Positions 1 through 5,733 of a DNA stretch of 9,473 bases are shown here, one piece after another. Each line of letters opens with the position of its first letter. Position 1 is the first letter of the stretch. Position numbers and translations under genes: made by a program. The notes beneath the pieces were generated by a model. That model worked only from the letters and a program-made list of their open reading frames with translations. It did not search any database and was not told the DNA's origin. Source of the stretch: Akkermansiaceae bacterium (lineage in GTDB: Bacteria; Verrucomicrobiota; Verrucomicrobiia; Verrucomicrobiales; Akkermansiaceae); NCBI GenBank assembly GCA_023301545.1, contig JALZUI010000087.1, forward strand, positions 1-9,473, read 5' to 3'.

Positions 1-1026
1 GGTTACACCGTCGATACTGCGGAAGCATCAGCCTACCGTTCTACAGGGGTTGATAAAACTTACGACCTTGATGGCGATAATGTTTATGGCACTGCTGGTC
101 ATTTCTTCTATGGAAGAGGGGCGACGAACACTGATTCCAATACCGATAGATCACCTTCTTGGGTCAATATCGTAGTCCCTAGTGGCATCTCATTAGTCGG
201 GGCCAGTGCTTATCATGACTATGATGACCCTACTAGGGATATAGCCAATGCCGTGAATGACTGGACGGTCACTACGATCGCCTTAGTAAATACTTCTGGG
301 ACCACAGGCGGATTGTGGGCTGATCTACTCGCATTTACAATCGACGAGACAGCACCACGTAGCTTCCGATTGGGCGTAATGGCCGCGAATGAGGGAGCTC
401 CTGATGGCCGCTGGGATCCTGCGGCACTTAGGTTGTCATTTGAAGGAGGCACGCCGACAGTTGTTAGCGGTTTACCTGTTACCGACTTGGGCATGGTGTT
501 CTTTGATGTAACCATCCCTAGCGGGGCTACTGGAACATTTCTTATCGAAGGGCAAAATCGTGACCTTTCAGTGAATACGAGAGGCCCATCCATTACGGGG
601 ATTACCTTTGATGAGTCTGTGACATTACAGAGATGGGCTGCGAGCTATCCAACATTAAATGACACATCATTTGATAGTGATCCAGATAATGATGGTATCG
701 CTAACGGGTTGGAATACATCCTCGCAGGGAATCCTACGGAAAATGATACTTTCATACTTCCGCAAATCAACACTGATTCAGACAGCTTCACCTTTACGTT
801 CAATCGCTTAGCCTCCTCTGCGCTAGATACGAATCAGGTATTGCAATACTCGACGACACTAGAGCCAAATGACTGGACGGATATCAATATTACCGGCACC
901 CAAGCATCAGAAGTCGTTATTGGACCGGAAGTCGAGGGCATACAGGAAGTCAACGTGACCATTCCAATGGATGAGACGGGCGGAGAGAAATTATTCGTGC
1001 GCCTCTGGGCTGAGCTCGTAGAGTAG
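1..1026 (+). CDS. C-terminal part of a secreted verrucomicrobial-type surface protein (5' end outside the window)
   Basis: The frame is open from base 1 to the TAG at 1024-1026, giving 341 residues without the true start; an internal GTG at 253 is not a credible start because the frame runs through it with the same composition. The visible part is rich in Thr, Ser, Asp and Gly, low in Lys and without Cys, as expected of an exported beta-rich protein. Residues 1-130 resemble the 'YG..G..F' / 'P.....V' / 'FRLGVM' beta-sandwich modules of large verrucomicrobial extracellular proteins. Residues 225-232 form a calcium-loop-like series (D225, D227, D229, D231, G232) followed by NGLEY (235-239) and GNP (243-245), a thrombospondin-3 or dockerin-like segment. 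The last 85 residues (from FTFTFNR to the end) match in style the terminal domain often found after that segment. No PEP-CTERM signature or final hydrophobic helix is visible, so the anchoring or export route is unknown. The substrate or role cannot be told. Confidence 0.8.
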   Translation, partial: GYTVDTAEASAYRSTGVDKTYDLDGDNVYGTAGHFFYGRGATNTDSNTDRSPSWVNIVVPSGISLVGASAYHDYDDPTRDIANAVNDWTVTTIALVNTSGTTGGLWADLLAFTIDETAPRSFRLGVMAANEGAPDGRWDPAALRLSFEGGTPTVVSGLPVTDLGMVFFDVTIPSGATGTFLIEGQNRDLSVNTRGPSITGITFDESVTLQRWAASYPTLNDTSFDSDPDNDGIANGLEYILAGNPTENDTFILPQINTDSDSFTFTFNRLASSALDTNQVLQYSTTLEPNDWTDINITGTQASEVVIGPEVEGIQEVNVTIPMDETGGEKLFVRLWAELVE

Positions 1027-1060
1027 ATTAAACTCAGAACCTCACGCCTTCGGCCAGTAT

Positions 1061-1089
1061 CAGCTCCAGACAATGTCGTCATGGAGCTG
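1061..1089. terminator. Perfect 8-bp stem-loop after the surface-protein gene
   Basis: CAGCTCCA (1061-1068) is the exact reverse complement of TGGAGCTG (1082-1089). GAC (1069-1071) and GTC (1078-1080) can extend the stem past one bulged A. It lies 34 bases after the stop codon. No T-run follows, so it is either an unusual terminator or an mRNA 3'-end-stabilising hairpin. Confidence 0.4.
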
Positions 1090-1125
1090 CTAGGCAGGAC
1101 ACGCGAACCCTAAGATTCAAGTGAG

Positions 1126-1143
1126 AAAAGGCTTTTGCGCCTT
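1126..1143 (-). terminator. Weak terminator candidate for mqo
   Basis: Reading the minus strand, AAGGC (1143-1139), a 6-base loop and GCCTT (1132-1128) form a 5-bp stem that runs into a short T stretch (1129-1126). It sits 30 bases past the mqo stop codon, between the convergent ends of mqo and the surface-protein gene. The stem is short, so the call is tentative. Confidence 0.3.
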
Positions 1144-1173
1144 ATTAGTTGCTTCGAGGGCTTTTTTATACCC

Positions 1174-2658
1174 TTAACCAAGACCTAGGACCTTATCAGC
1201 CCAGGCGTTGTCTTTTTTAAAGGTCGCGGGATCGTCCTTGAGGCTGGTGCCGTAGGATGGGATCATTTCCGTGATTTTTGAGGCCCAGCCATCGATCTGT
1301 TCAGGGAAGCATTTGGCAAGGAGTTCGAGCATGATCGGAACTGAGGTCGAAGCTCCCGGGGAGGCTCCGAGAAGCGCCGCTATCGAGCCGTCTTCAGCCG
1401 CCACCACTTCGGTGCCGAATTGAAGCTTTCCGTAGCTCTTTTCATCTTTCTTGATGATTTGAACGCGTTGGCCAGCGGTAAGGAGTTCCCACTCAGAGCT
1501 CTTCGCATCTGGGAAAAACTTACGAAGGGCGTCCATGCGGTCCTCTTGAGACTGCATGATCTGCGCAATGAGGTAACGAGTGAGGTCAAAGTTATCCTTA
1601 CCTACAGCGAGCATCGGGAGAATGTTATCTGGCTTGATGGATAATGGGAGGTCGAGCATGGAACCCGTCTTAAGGAATTTAGGAGAAAATCCAGCGTAAG
1701 GACCGAAAAGAAGGGCTTTTTCACCATCAATGACACGAGTGTCTAGGTGTGGAACGGACATTGGAGGTGCGCCAGTGTCGGCTTTACCATAGACCTTAGC
1801 CGCGTGTTGCTCGACGATTTTCTTATTCTTACAGACGAGCCATTGGCCGCTGATTGGGAATCCACCGAAGCCTTTGCCTTCGGGAATACCTGATTTCTGA
1901 AGCAATGGCAGCGCTGCGCCTCCGGCTCCGATAAAGACAAACTTGGCGCGGATTTTACGCATGCGTTGCTCGGCGAGGTTTTCGACTAGTACTTCCCACT
2001 GTTGGTCTTCCAGACGAGTGAGGTCTTTAACGCGATGTTCCATCGCGAGTTCGACTCCTTCTTGTGCTGCTAGGGACTTAATGAGCGCACGGGTAAGATC
2101 ACCAAAGTTGACATCGGTACCATTAGCAATACTGGTCGCGGTGATCGGAGCTTCTGGGTCACGGCCTTCGAGAAGGAGAGGCGCCCATTCTTTAATTTTA
2201 GCGGCATCTTCGGTAATCTCCATATCAGAGAAAAAGTGATGCGCAGACATCGCCTCGTGACGATCTTTGAGGAATTTTCCGTTTTCTTCGCCCCAAACAA
2301 AGCTCATGTGAGCGACGGGGTTGATGAATTCTTTTGGCTGTGGGAGGATTCCTTGCTCAACTAACGAGGCCCAAAACTGCTTGGAAATTTCGAAGTGTTC
2401 GAAGATTTTGAGTGCTTTGGAGATGTCGATTTTACCGTCTTCACCGTAGCTGGTGTAGTTCAGTTCACAGAGAGCAGCGTGACCTGTGCCAGCATTATTC
2501 CAAGCGTCAGAGCTTTCCTCACCAGTGGTGTCGAGTGCTTCTACGATTTGAATCTTAAGGTTTGGCGCCAGTTTCTTAATCAAGGTGCCAAGAGTTGCAC
2601 TCATGATTCCACCGCCGACTAATACCACGTCACATTCTTCCAAAGTCTGGTTTTCCAT
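1174..2658 (-). CDS. mqo: Malate:quinone oxidoreductase
   Basis: Membrane-associated FAD enzyme that oxidises malate to oxaloacetate and reduces the quinone pool, replacing or backing up NAD-dependent malate dehydrogenase in the TCA cycle. The N-terminus has the FAD dinucleotide-binding motif VGGGIMSA, followed by the family-specific stretch SSDAWNNAGTGHAALCELNYT (written here as its key parts: DAWNNAGTGH then ELNYT). Further down are VFIGAGGAALPLLQKSGIP and SVPHLDTRVIDG, both typical of Mqo, and the end (KKDNAWADKVLGLG) is a normal Mqo C-terminus. The 494-residue length matches the family (about 490-550). I place the start at the ATG at 2658 (MENQTLEE), because a -35/-10-like pair lies just before it; an in-frame ATG at 2682 would add eight residues (MDYLFSIA) unlike known Mqo starts. 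Neither ATG has a Shine-Dalgarno. It is transcribed alone, toward the surface-protein gene and away from the low-GC pair. Confidence 0.96.
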   Translation of the reverse strand: MENQTLEECDVVLVGGGIMSATLGTLIKKLAPNLKIQIVEALDTTGEESSDAWNNAGTGHAALCELNYTSYGEDGKIDISKALKIFEHFEISKQFWASLVEQGILPQPKEFINPVAHMSFVWGEENGKFLKDRHEAMSAHHFFSDMEITEDAAKIKEWAPLLLEGRDPEAPITATSIANGTDVNFGDLTRALIKSLAAQEGVELAMEHRVKDLTRLEDQQWEVLVENLAEQRMRKIRAKFVFIGAGGAALPLLQKSGIPEGKGFGGFPISGQWLVCKNKKIVEQHAAKVYGKADTGAPPMSVPHLDTRVIDGEKALLFGPYAGFSPKFLKTGSMLDLPLSIKPDNILPMLAVGKDNFDLTRYLIAQIMQSQEDRMDALRKFFPDAKSSEWELLTAGQRVQIIKKDEKSYGKLQFGTEVVAAEDGSIAALLGASPGASTSVPIMLELLAKCFPEQIDGWASKITEMIPSYGTSLKDDPATFKKDNAWADKVLGLG

Positions 2659-2670
2659 AGCTATAGAAAA

Positions 2671-2698
2671 CAAATAGTCCATTTTTTATGCCTGTCGA
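2671..2698 (-). promoter_or_regulatory. Candidate mqo promoter, near-leaderless
   Basis: On the minus strand TCGACA (2698-2693) is separated by 16 bases from TATTTG (2676-2671), and 12 bases remain to the ATG at 2658. Transcription would start about 5 bases before that ATG. If right, the alternative ATG at 2682 lies inside the promoter and cannot be used from it. Confidence 0.35.
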
Positions 2699-2713
2699 GT
2701 GTTTTTGCTTAAA

Positions 2714-2719
2714 TATAAT
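2714..2719 (+). promoter_or_regulatory. Consensus -10 box TATAAT in the mqo / orphan-gene spacer
   Basis: A perfect TATAAT lies in an AT-rich patch (AAATATAATAA) 125 bases before the 2845 gene. No good -35 box is found 16-18 bases upstream, so it may be chance or an alternative, more distant promoter for the 2845-4665 pair. Apart from this and the two nearer promoter candidates, I see nothing else in the 2659-2844 spacer. Confidence 0.2.
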
Positions 2720-2802
2720 AACGCAGTAAGAGGGGTTATCGCGAGCCAGCTTAGAGCTACTCAAAGAACATCCGCATTAGGCCAAAACAGGAAAAACTTT
2801 TA

Positions 2803-2832
2803 TTGAAAGTAACAACATGTTAGAAGTATTTT
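2803..2832 (+). promoter_or_regulatory. Candidate promoter directly before the orphan gene
   Basis: TTGAAA (2803-2808), 18 bases, TATTTT (2827-2832), then 12 bases to the ATG at 2845. The region is very AT-rich, so chance matches are likely; its support is that the geometry repeats that of the mqo and menE candidates. Confidence 0.3.
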
Positions 2833-2844
2833 AATTAAGTTATT

Positions 2845-3936
2845 ATGTATTTCACTAAAGATCTAGAGCTCTGTAAAAATGGGATTCCAAAATCATCCTC
2901 AAAGCAAAAGACGCTGAAAAAGAAAGCGTCTTTTGATCTTGAGGGCAAAAAAGGATCTCATGAATCTAAGTTTGCTAAATGGATCTCATTTGGCCTGAAA
3001 TACGCAGTAGAAGTCGATTACATTGGCTTTAATGCACTGTGTCGCATGAAGACATTAAAGGAGGCCTTTGATCGTCATTTTGGGTTCAGCCAAAAGTACT
3101 TTGAGTCTTCGCTTTATAAAAAAGATGCCTCTCCGTTAGGGGTCTCCGTATATATCAAAACAGGATTTCGGATAGGTCAAAGCACTGAAGGCTTCAATTG
3201 TGGCCTAGCTGAAACCTTAGGTGCCGATAGAAGGTTCCTTTTTTATGCCAATTGTTTGTACGAAAACCACGATATCGCTGGTAATGTGAGTTTTAGCAAA
3301 GCATTACTAAACTGGGTTGAATCTACTATCTCCTCCGATTGCATTAACGAAATAGAAGATTATTTAGACAGAAAAGGGATTAGTTTCAGCATTACTTACG
3401 ATCAGTTTTTCGATCTTTATTCCTCGATCATGGTTGATTACGACATCTTTGAAACGTACAACTATGTAGCGTGTAATTTCTCAAAAGATTACCGGGTTGA
3501 TAAGGTGGTTCAGACATTAGATTTTGCAACGTTAATGACCATGATAACAGATGAGTTTTCATTAGAAGATCATGAGCTTTTGTGTGACTATAGAATCTTA
3601 GGTAAAGACGCGGCTCTCCATGTCGATGCTAAGAAGTCTATGAAAACGAGTTTTGACGCTAGTGACCTGCCTCAATATTCGGTTGAGCCACTGGGGGGGT
3701 ATGTATCCGTTGTCGATTTGATGGGGGATGTTTCCCGTATTGATGAAGGCTGGGAATGCGGGTACTTTACTACTAGAGAGGGAGATAAGTACTTTTACCT
3801 GACTCACCCGGTATATGACGAACCTGATGGGGATTATGCCGATGATGGGGAAAACGTCCCTATTGACTTAGATGAGGAAATGAAAGAGTTTACCTACGCT
3901 AAATCTTTCGATAATTTTATCGCGACCCTCGCATGA
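2845..3936 (+). CDS. Uncharacterised 363-residue protein, low GC
   Basis: I do not recognise this family. The ATG at 2845 is the earliest possible start in the frame, since an in-frame TAA lies at 2836-2838; there is no Shine-Dalgarno. There is no signal peptide and no membrane segment, and eight cysteines are spread along the chain, so a cytoplasmic location is likely. The N-terminus is strongly basic (about residues 10-45, with a KKK run and many Lys/Ser), the C-terminus is acidic (a DEPDGDYADDGE stretch, then DLDEEMKE), and the middle is rich in Tyr, Phe and Asp. The C-terminal part (GGYVSVVDLMGDVSR, then WECGYFTTREGDKYFYL) reads as a beta-sheet domain. GC is lower than its neighbours: 23 of 60 bases at 2941-3000 and 21 of 60 at 3241-3300, against 31 of 60 inside mqo (1501-1560). 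It is followed after 27 bases by the SHD1 protein gene, probably in one transcript. Confidence 0.75.
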   Translation: MYFTKDLELCKNGIPKSSSKQKTLKKKASFDLEGKKGSHESKFAKWISFGLKYAVEVDYIGFNALCRMKTLKEAFDRHFGFSQKYFESSLYKKDASPLGVSVYIKTGFRIGQSTEGFNCGLAETLGADRRFLFYANCLYENHDIAGNVSFSKALLNWVESTISSDCINEIEDYLDRKGISFSITYDQFFDLYSSIMVDYDIFETYNYVACNFSKDYRVDKVVQTLDFATLMTMITDEFSLEDHELLCDYRILGKDAALHVDAKKSMKTSFDASDLPQYSVEPLGGYVSVVDLMGDVSRIDEGWECGYFTTREGDKYFYLTHPVYDEPDGDYADDGENVPIDLDEEMKEFTYAKSFDNFIATLA

Positions 3937-3939
3937 GGG
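3926..3939 (+). other. Small stem-loop over a stop codon
   Basis: CCCTC (3926-3930), loop GCAT, GAGGG (3935-3939); the TGA stop (3934-3936) sits in the loop and 3' arm. CTTTAG follows, too short for a convincing terminator. It could modulate readthrough into, or translation of, the 3964 gene. Confidence 0.3.
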
Positions 3940-3963
3940 CTTTAGTACCGATTCATTCTCCCG

Positions 3964-4665
3964 ATGAAATATTTTATCTACCTGAAATCAGTCGTATTAT
4001 TCGTTAGTATCCATATTCTAGCCTACGGGAGAGAGTGGAACTCCGTAGAAGGAAAGACCTTTGAGGGCGAGTTCATCTCAGCTACGGAGAAGGCGGTAGA
4101 AATCAGAAGGGATAGTGATCAAAAGCTCTTTAATGTGCCGTTAACTAAGCTGAGCGAAAACGATCAGGAGTATGCAAAAAAACAGAAGATTCTTCAGGAA
4201 TTAAATGAAGCGGTGATCTGCGATTCTTACAAAGAGTTAATGGAGGTCGCAAGTAAGCGTAAGTTGTATTCTTACGTGTACTATTATAAGTCGATGAGTT
4301 TAGAGAGTTTTGACTTCGTCTGTAATCACATTTACCGGAATGAACAGTTTCTGAGAAAGGCGAAAGGCAATTTTATGATCGCGATGGTAAGAGAAGAAGA
4401 CTTAGAGTTTGAAAAAGCGATTGATTACAAGGAGGGCTTTAAGGCTGGAGGTGAAGAGAGACTATGCGAAGCTTGGTTTTACGATAAAGCCCATACGCTT
4501 ACGTTGCATCGTAGTATATTTTATAATAAAACGTCACATGAAAGTTTAATGGCTGATAGAGGGCAAGAGGCTGTGGCTGCTGAAATTGAATTGATAATTT
4601 ATCACTCGATTTATGTAAAGATGCTAAATATTAATGGCAGGAAACTGAACAATAAAAAAAGATAA
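3964..4665 (+). CDS. Secreted SHD1-domain protein with unknown C-terminal region
   Basis: The protein has 233 residues. Residues 1-22 form a signal peptide (basic MKYFIYLK, hydrophobic VVLFVSIHILA, likely cut near YG-R). Residues 23-73 match the SHD1 (SLA1 homology domain 1) pattern: REW start, a G-K-T-F-E-G-E-F strand, a K-x-V-E-I strand, a D-x-K-x-F-x-V-P-L strand, then L-S-x-x-D-Q-E-Y-A-K. This small beta domain is common in exported planctomycete and verrucomicrobial proteins; its ligand there is not established. Residues 75-233 resemble nothing I know: mostly helical-looking, rich in Tyr, Glu and Lys, with a very basic tail (RKLNNKKR). The start has no Shine-Dalgarno. Base composition is even poorer in GC than the gene before it (18 of 60 at 4501-4560). 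It lies 27 bases after the 2845 gene, so the two probably form a unit, though one looks cytoplasmic and the other exported. Confidence 0.8.
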   Translation: MKYFIYLKSVVLFVSIHILAYGREWNSVEGKTFEGEFISATEKAVEIRRDSDQKLFNVPLTKLSENDQEYAKKQKILQELNEAVICDSYKELMEVASKRKLYSYVYYYKSMSLESFDFVCNHIYRNEQFLRKAKGNFMIAMVREEDLEFEKAIDYKEGFKAGGEERLCEAWFYDKAHTLTLHRSIFYNKTSHESLMADRGQEAVAAEIELIIYHSIYVKMLNINGRKLNNKKR

Positions 4666-4670
4666 AAGTC

Positions 4671-4691
4671 GCCAAGAGGAGTTCTCTTGGC
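4671..4691. terminator. Strong, probably bidirectional terminator
   Basis: GCCAAGAG (4671-4678) and CTCTTGGC (4684-4691) form a perfect 8-bp stem with a 5-base loop, starting 5 bases after the stop of the 3964 gene. On the plus strand TCTTCCTC follows. On the minus strand the stem is followed by GACTTTTATC and then a long T-run (complement of the A-run at 4653-4660), which suits termination of the lipoprotein gene coming from the right. Confidence 0.7.
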
Positions 4692-4700
4692 TCTTCCTCA

Positions 4701-4803
4701 TTAGCGCCATTGCTTCTCAGCACCTTTTTTCAGGGTGATGACTTCGCTGAGTTTCCCTGCTGAGTAGATCCGGAAATTGCTTCTTGGAGCCCGCGTTATA
4801 CGC
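4701..4803 (-). other. Possible coding remnant after the lipoprotein gene
   Basis: Downstream of the lipoprotein stop, in the frame shifted by one, the minus strand encodes a protein-like tail (contains FRIYSAGKLSEVITLKKGAE and ends QWR) before a TAA at 4703-4701. The frame stays open back into the lipoprotein gene to a TAG at 4883-4881 and has no ATG. It could be the lost 3' end of an older gene, or chance. A tiny GCGT-TAT-ACGC hairpin lies at 4793-4803. Confidence 0.2.
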
Positions 4804-5247
4804 TTAACTGATCGCGATGAGTCTGGCGGAATAGCCTTCGCTCGTTTTGGTGATTTCGTAGATCGAGAGCCCCTGGCCACCTAGGGAGATTCGGACAATT
4901 ACGCTTCCTGAGTCCTGGACCTCTGAAATTGAGAGTGAACCAGTAGTCTTCCAATCGATGGCGCGCCAGTCAAAGCTATCGGTAATGGTATAGCCCTCAG
5001 GGAGAGCTTTAGCTTTTTGATAGGTTTTGAAGGCGTTGCCCTTAGCGAGAACTTTCGATTTTTTTTGAAAAAGAGCGGCATCTCCATAGGGCTTGTCAAA
5101 CTTGTCGTTCCCCACTGTGCTCCAAAGAATTACGTCATCTACAAACTCTGGAGAACTGAGATGTGAAGCGCTGGAAGAAGAGCCAAAGATACAGCTAGCC
5201 GTTAGCAGGCCGATAGCGGTAATGGCGATGAATAGGAGGTTTTTCAT
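4804..5247 (-). CDS. Small putative lipoprotein
   Basis: The protein has 147 residues. Residues 1-18 are a lipoprotein signal peptide (MKNLL, then a hydrophobic stretch) ending in the lipobox LTASC with Cys19, so the mature protein should be lipid-anchored in the inner or outer membrane; position +2 is Ile, not Asp, which by the E. coli rule favours the outer membrane, if that rule applies here. After a Ser-rich linker (22-32), the mature part is a small soluble domain with many beta-strand-like stretches (SLSISEVQDSGSVIVRISL, GLSIYEIT). I do not recognise the family. It starts 9 bases after the stop of the RlpA-like gene on the same strand and has no Shine-Dalgarno, so co-transcription is likely and a shared envelope role is plausible. 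A frame-shifted protein-like tail follows its stop codon (see 4701-4803), so the natural protein may once have been longer. Confidence 0.75.
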   Translation of the reverse strand: MKNLLFIAITAIGLLTASCIFGSSSSASHLSSPEFVDDVILWSTVGNDKFDKPYGDAALFQKKSKVLAKGNAFKTYQKAKALPEGYTITDSFDWRAIDWKTTGSLSISEVQDSGSVIVRISLGGQGLSIYEITKTSEGYSARLIAIS

Positions 5248-5256
5248 GGGGTAGAC

Positions 5257-5658
5257 TTAAGGCTTTTTGTATTTCCAATTGCCGTAGGAAAGAACCTCGA
5301 CCTTCACCTTGGTAATTCCACGGTTGTAGAAGCCTAGGCGTTTAGCAGACCCGATGGTCACATCGATGATACGCCCCTTAATGTAAGGCCCTCGATCAGT
5401 AATCGTGAGGATTTCAGATTTGCCATTAAAAAGGCAGGTGACACGGACTTTAGTTCCTAGAGGAAGAGTCTTGTGTGCGGCGGTGTAAGCACTGTTGGAG
5501 AGGGGGCGGCCACTGGCGGTTCTGGTATTGTTGCCATTGGTTTTAATACTGTACCACGAGGCGATCCCATTTTCCGTTTTAAGAGTTTTGGCCTCGCTCA
5601 TTGCAAGGCCTGCAAAAAGAATGAGAATGGCGCTGATGAGGGGTTGGAGTTGCTTCAT
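5257..5658 (-). CDS. rlpA: RlpA-like double-psi beta-barrel secreted protein
   Basis: The protein has 133 residues. A signal peptide covers about residues 1-23 (hydrophobic ISAILILFAGLAM, cut near SEA-K); there is no lipobox. The rest is one double-psi beta-barrel domain of the RlpA type: GIASWYS (31-37), RTASG (46-50), TAAHKTLPLGTKVRV (59-73), ITDRGPY (86-92), GRIIDVT (95-101) and a closing VKVEVL. No SPOR domain is present, so it would not be recruited to septal denuded glycan as in enteric RlpA. In RlpA lytic transglycosylases a Glu, an Asp three residues on and a His eight residues further are important; here these positions are Arg51, Ser54 and His62. His is kept, the two acids are not, so activity is doubtful while peptidoglycan binding remains possible. 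It lies 75 bases after the CPBP gene and 9 before the lipoprotein gene. Confidence 0.88.
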   Translation of the reverse strand: MKQLQPLISAILILFAGLAMSEAKTLKTENGIASWYSIKTNGNNTRTASGRPLSNSAYTAAHKTLPLGTKVRVTCLFNGKSEILTITDRGPYIKGRIIDVTIGSAKRLGFYNRGITKVKVEVLSYGNWKYKKP

Positions 5659-5666
5659 ATTTCCGT

Positions 5667-5672
5667 AATATA
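5667..5672 (-). promoter_or_regulatory. Candidate -10 box of the RlpA-like gene
   Basis: TATATT on the minus strand (5672-5667), 8 bases before the ATG at 5658. A poor -35 (TTCCCA) lies 18 bases upstream. GGA occurs between the box and the ATG but too close to act as a usual Shine-Dalgarno. Confidence 0.3.
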
Positions 5673-5733
5673 GGCTATCGGTGACTACTATGGGAAGAAG
5701 TTTTTCTGGATGAAGGCAGGAATAAGGACAAGA

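Noticed and set aside
219..593. 124-codon minus-strand frame opposite the surface-protein gene
   Set aside because: It lies wholly opposite a plus-strand frame that is open from base 1 and has recognisable protein features; the product shows no motif.
253..1026. A complete gene starting at GTG 253
   Set aside because: The frame is open all the way to base 1 with the same composition and domain style, so the gene is cut by the window edge instead.
1943..2239. 98-codon plus-strand frame inside mqo
   Set aside because: Antisense to a complete, strongly supported mqo; Ser/Arg-rich product without motif.
4701..4880. A separate 59-codon minus-strand gene from GTG 4880
   Set aside because: More than 70 bases overlap the lipoprotein gene in another frame, with no promoter or known motif; kept only as a possible remnant.
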